The notes: generated by a model from the letters alone, not told the origin. A stretch of DNA of 64,000 nucleotides from UBA5189 sp040389445 (GCA_040389445.1 JAZJZX010000004.1:62001-126000), one strand, 5' to 3'; positions 41,463 to 50,627 are shown, counted from the first letter of the stretch. A program made the numbers and translations.

Positions 41463-42824
41463 ATGGGCGAAACGATGGGCACGCTTCTGGATCGAGCAGC
41501 CGAGGTCCTGGACGCGAACTGGCTGGGTGCGTCGACCGTCCCATCGAAGACCCTCTACCCCCACCAGTGGAGCTGGGACTCCGCGTTCATCGCGCTCGGC
41601 CGGAGCTGGCGGGACCAAGCCCGCGCCCAGCTTGAGCTGGACACGTTGTTCGGGGCGCAGTGGTCCAACGGGATGCTCCCGCACATCGTCTTCAACTCGA
41701 AGGTCCGTGACGCGGAGTACTTTCCCGGGCCCGACTTCTGGGACGCCCGCCGAACGGGCAAGGTGCCGCGCGGGGTCGCAACGTCCGGCATTACCCAACC
41801 GCCGATCCATGCGCGCGCGGCACTGGAGATGCATCGTCACGCACGTGATGCGGAGGGATCGCAGGCCTTCCTTGCGCGCCTGTACCCTCGCCTCGTCGCA
41901 CAGCACGACTATCTGGCACGCGACCGGGACCCGACGGGGATCGGCCTCCCTTCCATCGTCCATCCGTGGGAGTCCGGACTGGACAACTCGCCCGTCTGGG
42001 ATCGCGACCTCGCGGATCTCATGTTCACGCCCGACGCCATCCCCCGGTATCGCCGGCGCGACATCGAGCACGCAGCCCGGGACGAACGCCCGACGAACGA
42101 TGCGTACGACCGGTTCGTCTACCTGGCCGTCCGGTATCGGGACTCGGGCTACGACGACCGCCATCTGCTCGACTCGGTTCCATTCGCGATCGCCGGGCCG
42201 CTCTTCTGCGCGATCTTCCTGTGGTCCACGCATGCCCTCGCCGAGATCGCGCAGATCGTGGGTGCCGACCCGCGACCGCACGAGGATGCAGCCACCCGGA
42301 TCCACGAGGCGATGCTCCGACAGCTCTGGGATCCGGCTGCCCAACGGTTCTACCCGAGGGACGTGCGGACCGGCCATCTCGAGCCGGAGGACACGATCGT
42401 ATCGTTCGCCCCGCTCCTGGATCCGGACCTTTCGTCGGAGCACGTGTCGACGATGGTCGAGCACCTCCGCTCCGCGTGCTTCCATCCCACGGCACGCGAC
42501 CATTTCATCGTCCCTTCCTACAGCACCGCCGGCGTTGGCTTCGATCGACGTCGCTACTGGCGCGGGCCCGTCTGGATCAACACGAACTGGCTGCTCTGGC
42601 ACGGCCTGCAGCAGCACGGCCGCGTGGAAGAGGCCGCCGAGATCGCCCGGAGCAGCCTCGCGCTCGTGGCGCGCTCGGGATTCCGCGAGTACTTCGACCC
42701 GTTCGACGGCACCGGCTACGGCGCGGACGGGTTTGGCTGGAGCGCGGCGCTGACGATCGACCTGGTGGAGCGCCTGGGCGGCCCTGATCGAGTTCCGCTC
42801 GACTCGGCAACGTCGCCGCACTGA
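41463..42824 (+). CDS. GH63/MGH1-like glycoside hydrolase
   Basis: 453 residues of the mannosylglycerate/glucosylglycerate hydrolase-like family: LYPHQWSWDSAFIALGRSWR, WSNGMLPHIVFN, GIGLPSIVHPWESGLDNSP and GPVWINTNWLLWHGL. The WSWDSAF and HPWESGLDNSP blocks carry the probable acid residues. No signal peptide is seen. It overlaps functionally with the two upstream glycosidases; together they could turn over an internal alpha-glucoside solute such as glucosylglycerate. Confidence 0.85.
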   Translation: MGETMGTLLDRAAEVLDANWLGASTVPSKTLYPHQWSWDSAFIALGRSWRDQARAQLELDTLFGAQWSNGMLPHIVFNSKVRDAEYFPGPDFWDARRTGKVPRGVATSGITQPPIHARAALEMHRHARDAEGSQAFLARLYPRLVAQHDYLARDRDPTGIGLPSIVHPWESGLDNSPVWDRDLADLMFTPDAIPRYRRRDIEHAARDERPTNDAYDRFVYLAVRYRDSGYDDRHLLDSVPFAIAGPLFCAIFLWSTHALAEIAQIVGADPRPHEDAATRIHEAMLRQLWDPAAQRFYPRDVRTGHLEPEDTIVSFAPLLDPDLSSEHVSTMVEHLRSACFHPTARDHFIVPSYSTAGVGFDRRRYWRGPVWINTNWLLWHGLQQHGRVEEAAEIARSSLALVARSGFREYFDPFDGTGYGADGFGWSAALTIDLVERLGGPDRVPLDSATSPH

Positions 42825-42935
42825 GCGAAGCCACCACGGACGCGCAGCTGTGGGCCACCTCACGGACGGATATCCGGCTGATGGTTCACTCTTGGCGGAG
42901 CGTGGGGCTGAGCCCGCCAATCGGAGAACCCGTCC

Positions 42936-43199
42936 ATGACACCAACACTTCCGATCCCGGACATCCTGACCGTCTACGGCGCCAGTTGGTGCGGCGATTG
43001 TCATAGAACACGCCGGTATCTCGACTGGGCCGGTGTCTCGTACCGGTATGTGGATTTGCGCGCGGACCCGGCGGCCCAGCGGCTCCTGGACGACGCCGGA
43101 TATCGGGCGATTCCGGTGGTCGTGACACCAGGCGGAAGCGTGTTGGTCGAGCCGTCCGATCGTGAGCTGGCCGCTGCAATCGAGGACGATGCCGCTTGA
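42936..43199 (+). CDS. Mycoredoxin/glutaredoxin-like protein
   Basis: An 87-residue glutaredoxin fold with active site WCGDC in YGASWCGDCHRTRRYLD and the cis-Pro block YRAIPVVVTPGG. The CGDC site resembles actinobacterial mycoredoxins. The stop overlaps the TTG start of the NnrE gene, making it the first member of a three-gene operon with NnrE and a Crp-type regulator. Confidence 0.85.
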   Translation: MTPTLPIPDILTVYGASWCGDCHRTRRYLDWAGVSYRYVDLRADPAAQRLLDDAGYRAIPVVVTPGGSVLVEPSDRELAAAIEDDAA

Positions 43200-43996
43200 G
43201 CGCAGGCCGCGGGCTCGTCGAGGTTGATACCAGCCCGGCCATCCCCGCGATCAGCGCCGCCATCCCTGTCGTCAGCGCGGCCCAGATGGCCGAAGTTGAT
43301 CGGTCTGCGATCGAGGACTACGGGGTGACCCTTCTCCAGATGATGGAGCAGGCCGGCTCGCACCTCGCCGAGGTGGTGCGAGTCGAGATCGGTGGGGACC
43401 TTGCAGACAAGCGCGTCGTGGTTGCCGTCGGCCCCGGGAACAATGGGGGCGGAGGTCTCGTGGCGGCTCGCCACCTCACCAATCGCGGAGCGAGCGTCCG
43501 CGTGGTGCTCGCCCGTCCCGCGATGCGCATGTCCGAGGCGGCCAGGCACCAGCTCGCGACCCTCATCGCGATGGGTACCGACTGCTGCGTGGCCACCTAC
43601 GATCTGAGCGACGAAGAACTCGAGCACGTCCTCGCGACCGCCGACATGGTCGTGGACGCCGTGCTCGGGTACCGCATTCACGACGCGCCCCGCGGCGAGG
43701 CCGAGCGGCTCATCGGGTACCTGGTGCGGTCGGGCCGCCCGATTGTCAGCCTGGATTTGCCGTCCGGCCTGGATCCTGATACCGGGGAAGCGTCAGGAGC
43801 GGCGATCACGGCCCAGGCAACCCTCACGCTCGCGCTCCCGAAGTCGGGCCTGTTCACCTCCGCGGGGGCAGCCCGAACCGGGCGCCTCTACCTCGGGGAC
43901 CTCGGTTTGCCGAGCGTCCTCTACACTGCCCTCGGGATCAACGTCGGCCACCCGTTCTCAGCCGGCCGAATCGTCCGCGTGGACCAGACCGCATGA
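43196..43996 (+). CDS. nnrE: NAD(P)H-hydrate epimerase
   Basis: 266 residues, YjeF N-terminal fold: AVGPGNNGGGGLVAARHL, catalytic-region VVDAVLGYRI (Asp), SLDLPSGLDPDTGEASG. It epimerises damaged R-NAD(P)HX to the S form, which NnrD then dehydrates. The NnrD (YjeF C-terminal) half is not fused or nearby. It lies between a glutaredoxin and a Crp/Fnr gene with 4-nt overlaps on both sides. This NAD(P)H-repair and redox combination is unusual. Confidence 0.88.
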   Translation: MSAGRGLVEVDTSPAIPAISAAIPVVSAAQMAEVDRSAIEDYGVTLLQMMEQAGSHLAEVVRVEIGGDLADKRVVVAVGPGNNGGGGLVAARHLTNRGASVRVVLARPAMRMSEAARHQLATLIAMGTDCCVATYDLSDEELEHVLATADMVVDAVLGYRIHDAPRGEAERLIGYLVRSGRPIVSLDLPSGLDPDTGEASGAAITAQATLTLALPKSGLFTSAGAARTGRLYLGDLGLPSVLYTALGINVGHPFSAGRIVRVDQTA

Positions 43997-44721
43997 CCAC
44001 CTCGCCACACGCGCGCTCGTTTGCCGAGAAGCTCGGGCTGCTCAACGAAGTGGCCCTGTTCGACGGGCTGTCCGAGGCGGACATGGCCGCCATCGGGCAC
44101 GCGACCACGATGACGCACTGTTCGGTGGGGCAACAGATCCTGTCGCCGAACGACCCACCCGACCGGATCCATATCATCAAGAAGGGCCGTGTCCGGGTCT
44201 ACCGCGTCACGCCGGACGGCAAGCAACTGACCCTCGATATCCACGAGCGCGGCACCATCCTCGGCGACATGAGCCTCCTGGGGCAGTCCCCGCTGCCGGA
44301 GGCCTACGCGGATGCCGTCGACGATGCCGTGATCTGCACGATCACGCCCGACCAGCTGCGCCAGCTGATCGAGCGATTTCCGACCATCGGGGTCAACCTG
44401 ATCCGCCATCTCTCCCATCGGCTCCAGGCTGCCGAGAGCGAGCTCGAGTCGATGGCGTACCAGCGTGTTGATCAGCGTCTGGCGCGGAAGCTCCTCGACC
44501 TCGGACGCCGGTTCGGGTCGCCGACCGCGCGGGGGACGCTCATCGATGCGCGGCTCACCCAGCAGGAACTTGCCGAGATGATCGGGACGACCCGTGAGAC
44601 GCTCGCCCACACGGTCTCCGATTTCCGACGCCGCGGCTTGCTTGCCACGACCCAGCATCGCGTGATCATCCGGGATGCGGAGCGCCTGGCCGGCATCGCC
44701 GACGGCGACGGTTCGGACTAG
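43993..44721 (+). CDS. Crp/Fnr-family transcription regulator
   Basis: 242 residues: cNMP-binding-like domain (VALFDGLSEADMAAI, HIIKKGRVRVYRV, GTILGDMSLLGQ), dimer helix, and winged helix (LTQQELAEMIGTTRETLAHT, then VSDFRRRGLL). There is no FeS-binding Cys motif. It overlaps nnrE (ATGA), so it may report a redox or cyclic-nucleotide state and control its own operon. Distinct from the Crp-like protein at 23 kb, with only family-level similarity. Confidence 0.88.
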   Translation: MTTSPHARSFAEKLGLLNEVALFDGLSEADMAAIGHATTMTHCSVGQQILSPNDPPDRIHIIKKGRVRVYRVTPDGKQLTLDIHERGTILGDMSLLGQSPLPEAYADAVDDAVICTITPDQLRQLIERFPTIGVNLIRHLSHRLQAAESELESMAYQRVDQRLARKLLDLGRRFGSPTARGTLIDARLTQQELAEMIGTTRETLAHTVSDFRRRGLLATTQHRVIIRDAERLAGIADGDGSD

Positions 44722-44828
44722 CCGACAACGGCCGAGCGTGAGCGCGGAGCGCAGGCGCCGGGAGTATCAGCGCCCGGAGCGTGAGCGCGCACACAGCCTC
44801 GTGGATTTGCACCCGCCAGACTGAGCGC

Positions 44829-45104
44829 ATGGACCTTCTTCGACGTTTCACCTCTGCTGCGAGTCCCCAGGCCTGCGAGCACATCCCTGAATCAACTGCC
44901 GCGCCGCAGTCGGATTCATGCCAGGAATGCGGGAGTACCTGGAGCCTGCGCCTGTGCGCAACCTGCGGCCATGTCGGCTGCTGCGAATCCCAGGCCGGCG
45001 ATGCACGGGCCCATGCGCTCGCGTCCGGGCATCCGATCATCTACCAGATGCCGGCCGACTCGGGCTTCATCTGGTGCTACCCGGAACGCCGCTACGTCGG
45101 CTGA
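44829..45104 (+). CDS. UBP-type zinc-finger protein
   Basis: A 91-residue single-domain zinc finger: CEHI, CQECGSTWSLRLCATCGHVGCC, HALASGHPIIYQM. The Cys/His spacing is that of ZnF-UBP domains, which in eukaryotes bind ubiquitin C-termini and in bacteria occur as small stand-alone proteins of unknown role. ATG 44829 starts the domain; a GTG 44781 would add a non-conserved stretch. Confidence 0.8.
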   Translation: MDLLRRFTSAASPQACEHIPESTAAPQSDSCQECGSTWSLRLCATCGHVGCCESQAGDARAHALASGHPIIYQMPADSGFIWCYPERRYVG

Positions 45105-45144
45105 GCGCGCGGCGCGGGCATCGCAAGGCCTGAAGACACAGGAA

Positions 45145-45173
45145 ATCGCCGGACGGGGGACCCGTCCGGCGAT
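45145..45173. terminator. 13-bp perfect hairpin terminator (bidirectional)
   Basis: ATCGCCGGACGGG at 45145-45157 pairs perfectly with 45161-45173 around a GGA loop. It sits between the convergent UBP and DUF5666 genes, 41 and 19 bp from their stops. TTT follows on the plus strand and AAA precedes it, giving a short U run in both directions. Confidence 0.75.
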
Positions 45174-45191
45174 CGGTTTGGAGGAGCTGGT

Positions 45192-46079
45192 TCAGCCGGC
45201 GGAGGTGTCCGCCGAGGCGTCCGGAGAAGCATCGGGTGCCGCTCCGTTGTCCCAGGGACCGTGTCCGCCGCGACCGCCTGGACCGCTGGGCCCACCGGGC
45301 CCACCGGGCCCACCGGGCCCACCGGGCCCACCGAAGTCGGGCATCGACGCCGGATCAATGGCATGGACCGCGCTCGCGGTCAACGAGCCGTCTGCATTCA
45401 GCGTTCCGATCGCGCCGGCGAGCATGCCGACCTTGATATCACTGAGCGCCTTGCCCTCGGTCCTGCCGACCTCGTAGGTCGTGGCCGAGGTGACCTTGAT
45501 CGTGGCGGTGGTGCCGTCCCGCTGGGTGACCGTGATGCTGGACCCGGACACCGCCGTCACCGTCCCGCCGGCACGCGGCAGAAGCACGTTCAGCTGGGTC
45601 ACCTTGAACGAGCCGTCGGCCTGGCGCGTCTGCCGGAACCGGATCTCGTCGCCGACCTTGAGGTCGGACAGCGCGATGGTGGCGTCGCCCTTCATGAGGA
45701 CGGTGTCACTCGCGACCCCGATCGTCCGCGTCCAGCCATCGGCGGTCTCGAGTGCCACGTTCGATCCCGAGATCGAGGTGATCGTGATCCCGCCGAAGCC
45801 GCGCTCGCCGCCCGGGCCGCCCCTGAACCCGTCACCGGGTCCCCGACCCTGGAGGTCGATGATGCCGGCACCCAGGCCGTCCGTTCCGTTCGCCGCGGCG
45901 AGGGTCCCCCGCGGGGCCGCAGTCGCCCCGACGATGAGGATGGCCGCCGCCACGACGGCTGCTGCCGCTGCTCCGAGGAGTCCGATCCTGGCAACCGAGG
46001 GCCGGCGAGCCGCGACCTCGGTCGGGGTTGTCTGATGGTCCATCATCTGTCCTGTCTCCGTCGTTGTGGTGGTGTTCAT
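45192..46079 (-). CDS. DUF5666-type secreted/membrane-anchored protein
   Basis: 295 residues: one N-terminal transmembrane segment (about 40-62), a Gly-rich linker, then two DUF5666 beta units (ITSISGSNVALETADGWTRT; VTAVSGSSITVTQRDGTTATIKV, each followed by a KVG turn) and a C-terminal Gly-Gly-Pro repeat with an Asp/Ala tail. The beta units resemble small OB-like domains; the role is unknown. ATG 46079 is used; an ATG at 46043 could also serve. Confidence 0.7.
   Translation of the reverse strand: MNTTTTTETGQMMDHQTTPTEVAARRPSVARIGLLGAAAAAVVAAAILIVGATAAPRGTLAAANGTDGLGAGIIDLQGRGPGDGFRGGPGGERGFGGITITSISGSNVALETADGWTRTIGVASDTVLMKGDATIALSDLKVGDEIRFRQTRQADGSFKVTQLNVLLPRAGGTVTAVSGSSITVTQRDGTTATIKVTSATTYEVGRTEGKALSDIKVGMLAGAIGTLNADGSLTASAVHAIDPASMPDFGGPGGPGGPGGPGGPSGPGGRGGHGPWDNGAAPDASPDASADTSAG
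45286..45333. repeat. 9-bp tandem repeat encoding Gly-Gly-Pro
   Basis: Five copies of a 9-nt GGCCCACCG unit (minus-strand Gly-Gly-Pro) near the 3' end of the DUF5666 gene. They are imperfect only at the ends and lie in coding frame. Confidence 0.85.
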
Positions 46080-46169
46080 GGAGCTCACGACGAGCACCCG
46101 ATGACCAGACCATGACCTCCTCCGATGAGGGGATCATGAGAACGGAGCGATTGGCGGAGGGGGACCACA

Positions 46170-46562
46170 ATGATCGAGGACCGATCCATCGTCGACGCCA
46201 TGCTCGAGTTCTACCGCCAGCGATCGGCCGCCAACGTGGCTGCCTTCGAAGACCTGATCTCGTCGGAACACGTCGTCTTCCTCGGCACCGCCGGCCACGA
46301 GTGGTTCGAGGATCGGGACCGGATGAAGATGGCGTTCGGCTTTGAAGGAGTGACGTTCGAACCGGGCCCGGCACCGCGCGCCTGGTCCCAGGGCGACATC
46401 GGCTGGTTCATGGATACGCCGACGATGGCCATCGTGGAAGGGCGCATTCGCGTGCGCACGACCCTGGTGGTGCGGCGCGAGGCAGGCCGCTGGAAGATCG
46501 TCCACGCCCACTACTCGGTGGGAATTCCGGATGAACTGGCCGCAGAGGTTGCGCCGGCCTGA
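46170..46562 (+). CDS. SnoaL/NTF2-like protein
   Basis: 130 residues with the NTF2-like pattern: helix DRSIVDAMLEFYRQRSAANVAAFE, strand HVVFLGTAGHEW, and paired strands RIRVRTTLVVRREAGRWKIVHAHYSVG ending in the typical W-K-I-V-H-x-H. These proteins bind or act on small molecules, or are structural. No specific ligand can be assigned. It is divergent from the DUF5666 gene. Confidence 0.75.
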   Translation: MIEDRSIVDAMLEFYRQRSAANVAAFEDLISSEHVVFLGTAGHEWFEDRDRMKMAFGFEGVTFEPGPAPRAWSQGDIGWFMDTPTMAIVEGRIRVRTTLVVRREAGRWKIVHAHYSVGIPDELAAEVAPA

Positions 46563-46681
46563 CTCGCGCGGGCCATCGCGGGCCTGACGGTCGACGTCTC
46601 CCGTGGAGCCGGCCGTCTGGCCCCCTGAATCCGGGCCCGTTGGCGCTTGCTCCCAGGCGGCGCGACTGGCGACATGGGCAC

Positions 46682-48667
46682 ATGGCTCGCAGTGCGTCTC
46701 CCGCGTCGCGTGGCGACGGCAGGTCCCACGACCATCCATCCGGTCGGGTCCTCCTGCCGAAGCCCAGCAGGCGGCTGTGGCGGCTGAATCGATTGGGGCT
46801 CCAGCGGCGGATCATGGCCTACGTCACGGTCGGCCTCATCGCCATGTTCGGTGTGGTCGCCATCCTCGGCTTCGGGACGATCGATCAGGCGACCCAACTC
46901 GTCTACGCGGAACGGCTTGCCACGGCCCACACCACGGCCAGCATCATCGAGCGCGACTTCGAGCGGCTGGTGGCCCGAGCCCGAGAAGAAGCTGTCGAGG
47001 CGACCCAGCCCCTCGCTGATCCAGGCTCGCCGACGCTTGCGCTCAGCGCCAAGGTTCTCGAGGCGCTTGTCGAGGGCGATGTCTCTCCCTTCTTCCGGGT
47101 GCGTGCCGTGTGGCGTCTTGATGCCAGTGGCACGGTCGTGGATTCCGCAGCGGCGCTGGATTCGACGGAGGCGCCAAAGTCACTGGATCCGTCCCTGTTG
47201 CCGTCCGCGATCGCGTCCGCCGGCTGGGCCATCGTGCGATCCGACTCCAGCGTGACGGGAGCACAGTCGTTCGCGAGCGTCTATGTCCCGCTGAACGGAG
47301 TGGCGGGCGCAGGGTCGGCCGTGCTCGTCGTCGACACCATCTCCTTGAACAGCAGTTCCTCCTATGTTCCCGCCGCGCATGGCCGGGCAACCAGGGAATC
47401 CTCCTCGTCCGGGTCATGGAGTGAAACGGAGACCTATCATCTCGAGGTCGTCGATGCGCGGGGCATCGCGATCCTGGGCGTCGGACCCGATGAGCAGCCG
47501 GGCCGGAGGAGTCCCCATGCCGCCGCGCTCGCGGGGCTGATCGAGGGTCGGCAGGCGGCGGCGCTCCTCCATGAGCCCGGACCCGGCGAGTCCTTCGACC
47601 CGCACGTCATGGCGGCGGTGCCATTGGCCGGCGCGCCGTTCCATGTCGTGCTCGAGCAGCCGGTCGACGTGGCGCTCGCCCTGCCCCGCCAGCTTCGTGA
47701 ACGCCTCCTGCTCTGGATCGCGATCGGACTCCTCGCCACCTTGATCGTGGCCTGGGTTACCACCCGCCATGTCGTGAAGCCCACCGAGGAACTCACGATG
47801 GCAGCGGAACGCATGGCGGGCGGCGATCTGGCGAGCCCGGTCGCCGTCCAGGCAGAGGACGAGATCGGTCAGTTGGCGGGAGCGCTCGAGGTCATGCGCG
47901 AGCGGCTCGGGGAGGCGTACCAGGCCGTCGAGGAAACGAATCGGGAGCTCGAGAAACGGGTGGCCGAGCGCACCGCCCGTCTGGGGCAGCTCCTTCAGAG
48001 GACGATCTCCGCCCAGGAGGATGAGCGCCAGCGTCTGGCCCGCGAGTTGCACGACGAGACGGCCCAGACCCTCACTGCGCTGTCGATCGCGGTTGACCGG
48101 ATCCGCGACAGCCTCCCCGACGCACCACCGCGGATACGGGAGCAGGTCCAGCTCGCCCGGGAGATGGCCGCGCGCCTGCTGGCGGAGACCCGGCGCCTGA
48201 TGCTCGGCCTGCGTCCGATGCTGCTCGATGACCTCGGGCTGCTCCCGGCCATTCGGTGGCTGTGCGAGAGCAATCTCGCCGAGCTCGATGTCGTGGCGAC
48301 CGTGGAAGGCGATCCCGGGGCGGAGCGGCTTCCGGCTCACATCGAAGGGGCGCTCTTCAGGATTGTTCAGGAGGCCATCAGCAACATCGCCCACCACGCG
48401 CGGGCGCAACGGGTCCAGGTCCGGCTTGTGCGTACCGCGGATCGAGTGACCGTGGAGATCGTCGATGATGGGCGAGGCTTCGAGACGCAGGCGCTGGACC
48501 GGGGGCCGGCGCAACTCGAACATATGGGGCTGATTGGGATGCGTGAGCGCGTGGCGCTGCTCGGCGGCAGCCTGGAGATCATCTCGAGCCCCGGTCGGGG
48601 GACGCGGCTCCTCGTGGATGTCCCCCTGTCCGGACTGACTGTGCCGGACGTCGTCGTGTCGTCATGA
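46682..48667 (+). CDS. NarX/LiaS-type sensor histidine kinase
   Basis: About 661 residues: N-terminal helix (GLQRRIMAYVTVGLIAMFGV), a large extracytoplasmic sensor, second helix (LLLWIAIGLLATLIVAWVTT), HAMP, coiled coil, HisKA_3 with the phosphoacceptor His in RLARELHDETAQTLTALS, and HATPase (VEIVDDGRGF, GLIGMRERV). The dimerisation and phosphorylation chemistry is that of NarX/DegS-type kinases. It is coupled to the next response-regulator gene (ATGA). The signal is unknown. TTG 46640 upstream is an alternative start. Confidence 0.9.
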   Translation: MARSASPASRGDGRSHDHPSGRVLLPKPSRRLWRLNRLGLQRRIMAYVTVGLIAMFGVVAILGFGTIDQATQLVYAERLATAHTTASIIERDFERLVARAREEAVEATQPLADPGSPTLALSAKVLEALVEGDVSPFFRVRAVWRLDASGTVVDSAAALDSTEAPKSLDPSLLPSAIASAGWAIVRSDSSVTGAQSFASVYVPLNGVAGAGSAVLVVDTISLNSSSSYVPAAHGRATRESSSSGSWSETETYHLEVVDARGIAILGVGPDEQPGRRSPHAAALAGLIEGRQAAALLHEPGPGESFDPHVMAAVPLAGAPFHVVLEQPVDVALALPRQLRERLLLWIAIGLLATLIVAWVTTRHVVKPTEELTMAAERMAGGDLASPVAVQAEDEIGQLAGALEVMRERLGEAYQAVEETNRELEKRVAERTARLGQLLQRTISAQEDERQRLARELHDETAQTLTALSIAVDRIRDSLPDAPPRIREQVQLAREMAARLLAETRRLMLGLRPMLLDDLGLLPAIRWLCESNLAELDVVATVEGDPGAERLPAHIEGALFRIVQEAISNIAHHARAQRVQVRLVRTADRVTVEIVDDGRGFETQALDRGPAQLEHMGLIGMRERVALLGGSLEIISSPGRGTRLLVDVPLSGLTVPDVVVSS

Positions 48668-49317
48668 GTCGCATTCGCACCATCGTTGTCGACGATCACA
48701 CCCTCGTCCGACAGGGGATCGTGGGACTCCTGGAGAGCCAGCCGGATGTCGAGGTTGTCGGTCAGGCCGGGACCGGGCGCGAGGCCCTCGAGGCGTGCCG
48801 GCTCCTGCAACCCGACGTCCTGCTCATGGACGTGGCCATGCCCGGTATCAGCGGCCTCGATGCGACCCGTGAGATCAAACTCGAGTTGCCCCGGGTTCAG
48901 GTCCTCATCCTGACGATCCATGATCGCGAGGACTACCTGTTCCAGGCTCTACGAGCGGGGGCATCGGGCTACGTCCTGAAGGGCGCGGACGTGCAGGAAT
49001 TGCTGGCGGCGGTTCGGAGCGCTCATCGCGGCGAGGTGTACCTGTATCCGAGCGCCACCCGAAAACTCGTTGGGGATTACCTGCGCCGAGCGCGAACGGG
49101 CGAGGATCGAGCCACATGGGACGGCTTGACCGACCGCGAGCGGGAGATCCTGGGGCTCATCGCACAGGGCCGAACCACGCCGGAGATAGCCGCGGAGCTG
49201 GTCCTCAGCCCGCACACGGTGCAATCCCATCGCGACCACATCATGGCCAAGCTCGGGTTGCACTCCAAGGCGCTCCTGATCCGCTACGCAGTTGAGCGGG
49301 GTCTCGTCGAGTCCTAG
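48664..49317 (+). CDS. NarL/FixJ-type response regulator
   Basis: 217 residues: receiver (VVDDHTLVRQGIVG; phospho-acceptor D56 in LLMDVAMPG; LK near 108 in YVLKGAD) and a LuxR-type HTH (LTDREREILGLIAQGRTTPE, SPHTVQSHRDHIMAKLG). It is the partner of the upstream kinase. A likely target is the following cupredoxin-like lipoprotein gene, by position only. Confidence 0.92.
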   Translation: MSRIRTIVVDDHTLVRQGIVGLLESQPDVEVVGQAGTGREALEACRLLQPDVLLMDVAMPGISGLDATREIKLELPRVQVLILTIHDREDYLFQALRAGASGYVLKGADVQELLAAVRSAHRGEVYLYPSATRKLVGDYLRRARTGEDRATWDGLTDREREILGLIAQGRTTPEIAAELVLSPHTVQSHRDHIMAKLGLHSKALLIRYAVERGLVES

Positions 49318-49334
49318 CGCTCATCCCCTGAATC

Positions 49335-49352
49335 GCCCATCTGGGAATGGGC
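49335..49352 (+). terminator. Short hairpin after the two-component genes
   Basis: GCCCAT and ATGGGC pair around a 6-nt loop, 18 bp past the regulator stop. Stem is only 6 bp and no U run follows. Confidence 0.35.
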
Positions 49353-49454
49353 TGTTCGACCCGCCTGGTTTCAGCCACCGAGGCGATTGGCCGGCGCGTT
49401 CCACCTTGGCATCGTGGTCCGGTGAACAAGACCCACTCGATCACGGAGGTTTCC

Positions 49455-49925
49455 ATGCGCGCCAGCCCAACCCCTGTCGGTTCCTCCCGGCTACTCGCGA
49501 CCATCGCGTTGGTCGCCCTTGCGGGGGCGGCCTGCGCCGCCGCAAAACCAGCCGGCGGGACCGTCGATGTCGGGCTCCAGGAATGGGCGGTGGTCCCGGC
49601 CCAGACTTCAGTGAACGCCGGCCCGGTGACCTTCAAGGTCAACAACACGGGCCCGGATGATCCGCACGAGCTGGTCATCATTCGGACCGACCTCGCGCCC
49701 GGCAAGTTGCCCACCGATGCGTTCGGGAAGGTCGATGAGGCCGGTGCCGGGATCGAGATGATCGGCGAGGTCGAGAGTTTCGACCCGGGCAAGACGGAGA
49801 CAGGGACGTTCGATCTCAAGGCCGGCACGTACGTCCTGATCTGCAACATCCTTCAGGATGAGCCGGACGGATCCAAGGAGTCCCACTACAGGATGGGCAT
49901 GTTCACCGCGTTCACCGTGAAGTAG
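49455..49925 (+). CDS. Cupredoxin-like lipoprotein
   Basis: 156 residues: signal and lipobox (LAGAAC, Cys near 27), then a blue-copper-like beta sandwich. Candidate ligands are His in DDPHELVII, Cys in YVLICNIL, His in ESHYR and Met in RMGM, an arrangement compatible with a type 1 copper site. The expected role is extracytoplasmic electron transfer or copper handling. CGGAGGT 7 nt upstream supports ATG 49455. Confidence 0.75.
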   Translation: MRASPTPVGSSRLLATIALVALAGAACAAAKPAGGTVDVGLQEWAVVPAQTSVNAGPVTFKVNNTGPDDPHELVIIRTDLAPGKLPTDAFGKVDEAGAGIEMIGEVESFDPGKTETGTFDLKAGTYVLICNILQDEPDGSKESHYRMGMFTAFTVK

Positions 49926-50093
49926 CCCAGCCATCGCTGAAGGCGGCATGACCCGCCAACGAGTCACGGCCGATCAACGCGGGTAGCGCGAAGGCGGGCC
50001 GCAGGGCGGTCCCGCGGCGCCTGCCCGCGTTTCGGCATCGCGCGAGGCCCGGCTGGCGGGCACAAGGTTCCGGGCTCCGCTACCGTTCGGCGG

Positions 50094-50627
50094 ATGGACG
50101 CGGAGATTGAACGGGCTCGTCTGGAGGCCTCGCTCGCCGGGCACGGTGCTTACGAGCTGTTTGCCTGCGATCCGGCCCTCGCCGACACGGCGGCCTTCTG
50201 CGCCGCCTACGGTTTCCTGCCCGAGGACAGCGCCAACACGATCGTCGTGGTGGGCAAGTCCAACCCGCCGGTCTATGCCGCGTGCGTCGTGCTGGCCACC
50301 CATCGCCTCGACGTGAACCGGACCGTTCGCGACCGTCTGGGCACGCGCAAGGCCTCCTTCGCCGCGCCCGACGAAACTCGCGCCATCACCGGCCACGAGA
50401 TGGGGGGCGTGACCGTGTTCGGGCTGCCATCGGATCTGCCGCTCTTCGTGGACGCCGCGGTGATGGAGCGCTCGCGGATCGTGCTGGGCGGCGGCAGCCG
50501 ATCCTGGAAGGTCATCGCGCCGCCCTCGATCCTTCGGACACTCGCCAATGTCCGGATCGTGGAGGGACTGGCCAACCTCGCGCCGCCTCGGATCGCGCCG
50601 ACCGAGGGCTCACCGCTCGACGCGTGA
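50094..50627 (+). CDS. YbaK/ProX-type aminoacyl-tRNA editing domain protein
   Basis: 177 residues, free-standing YbaK/EbsC fold: VVVGKSNPPVYAACVVLATHRLD, GTRKASFAAPDETRAITGHEMGGVTVFGLP, ending with VFGLP-type block and LFVDAAV. The family clears misacylated tRNAs (Cys/Ala-tRNA Pro). The invariant lysine of the fold is K at RKASFA. Downstream, tandem repeats fill the gap to the haem operon. Confidence 0.85.
   Translation: MDAEIERARLEASLAGHGAYELFACDPALADTAAFCAAYGFLPEDSANTIVVVGKSNPPVYAACVVLATHRLDVNRTVRDRLGTRKASFAAPDETRAITGHEMGGVTVFGLPSDLPLFVDAAVMERSRIVLGGGSRSWKVIAPPSILRTLANVRIVEGLANLAPPRIAPTEGSPLDA

Noticed and set aside
45286..45333. Collagen-like protein region
   Set aside because: Only five Gly-Gly-Pro units, not Gly-X-Y, at the end of a DUF5666 protein. 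It is better read as a repeat-encoded tail.
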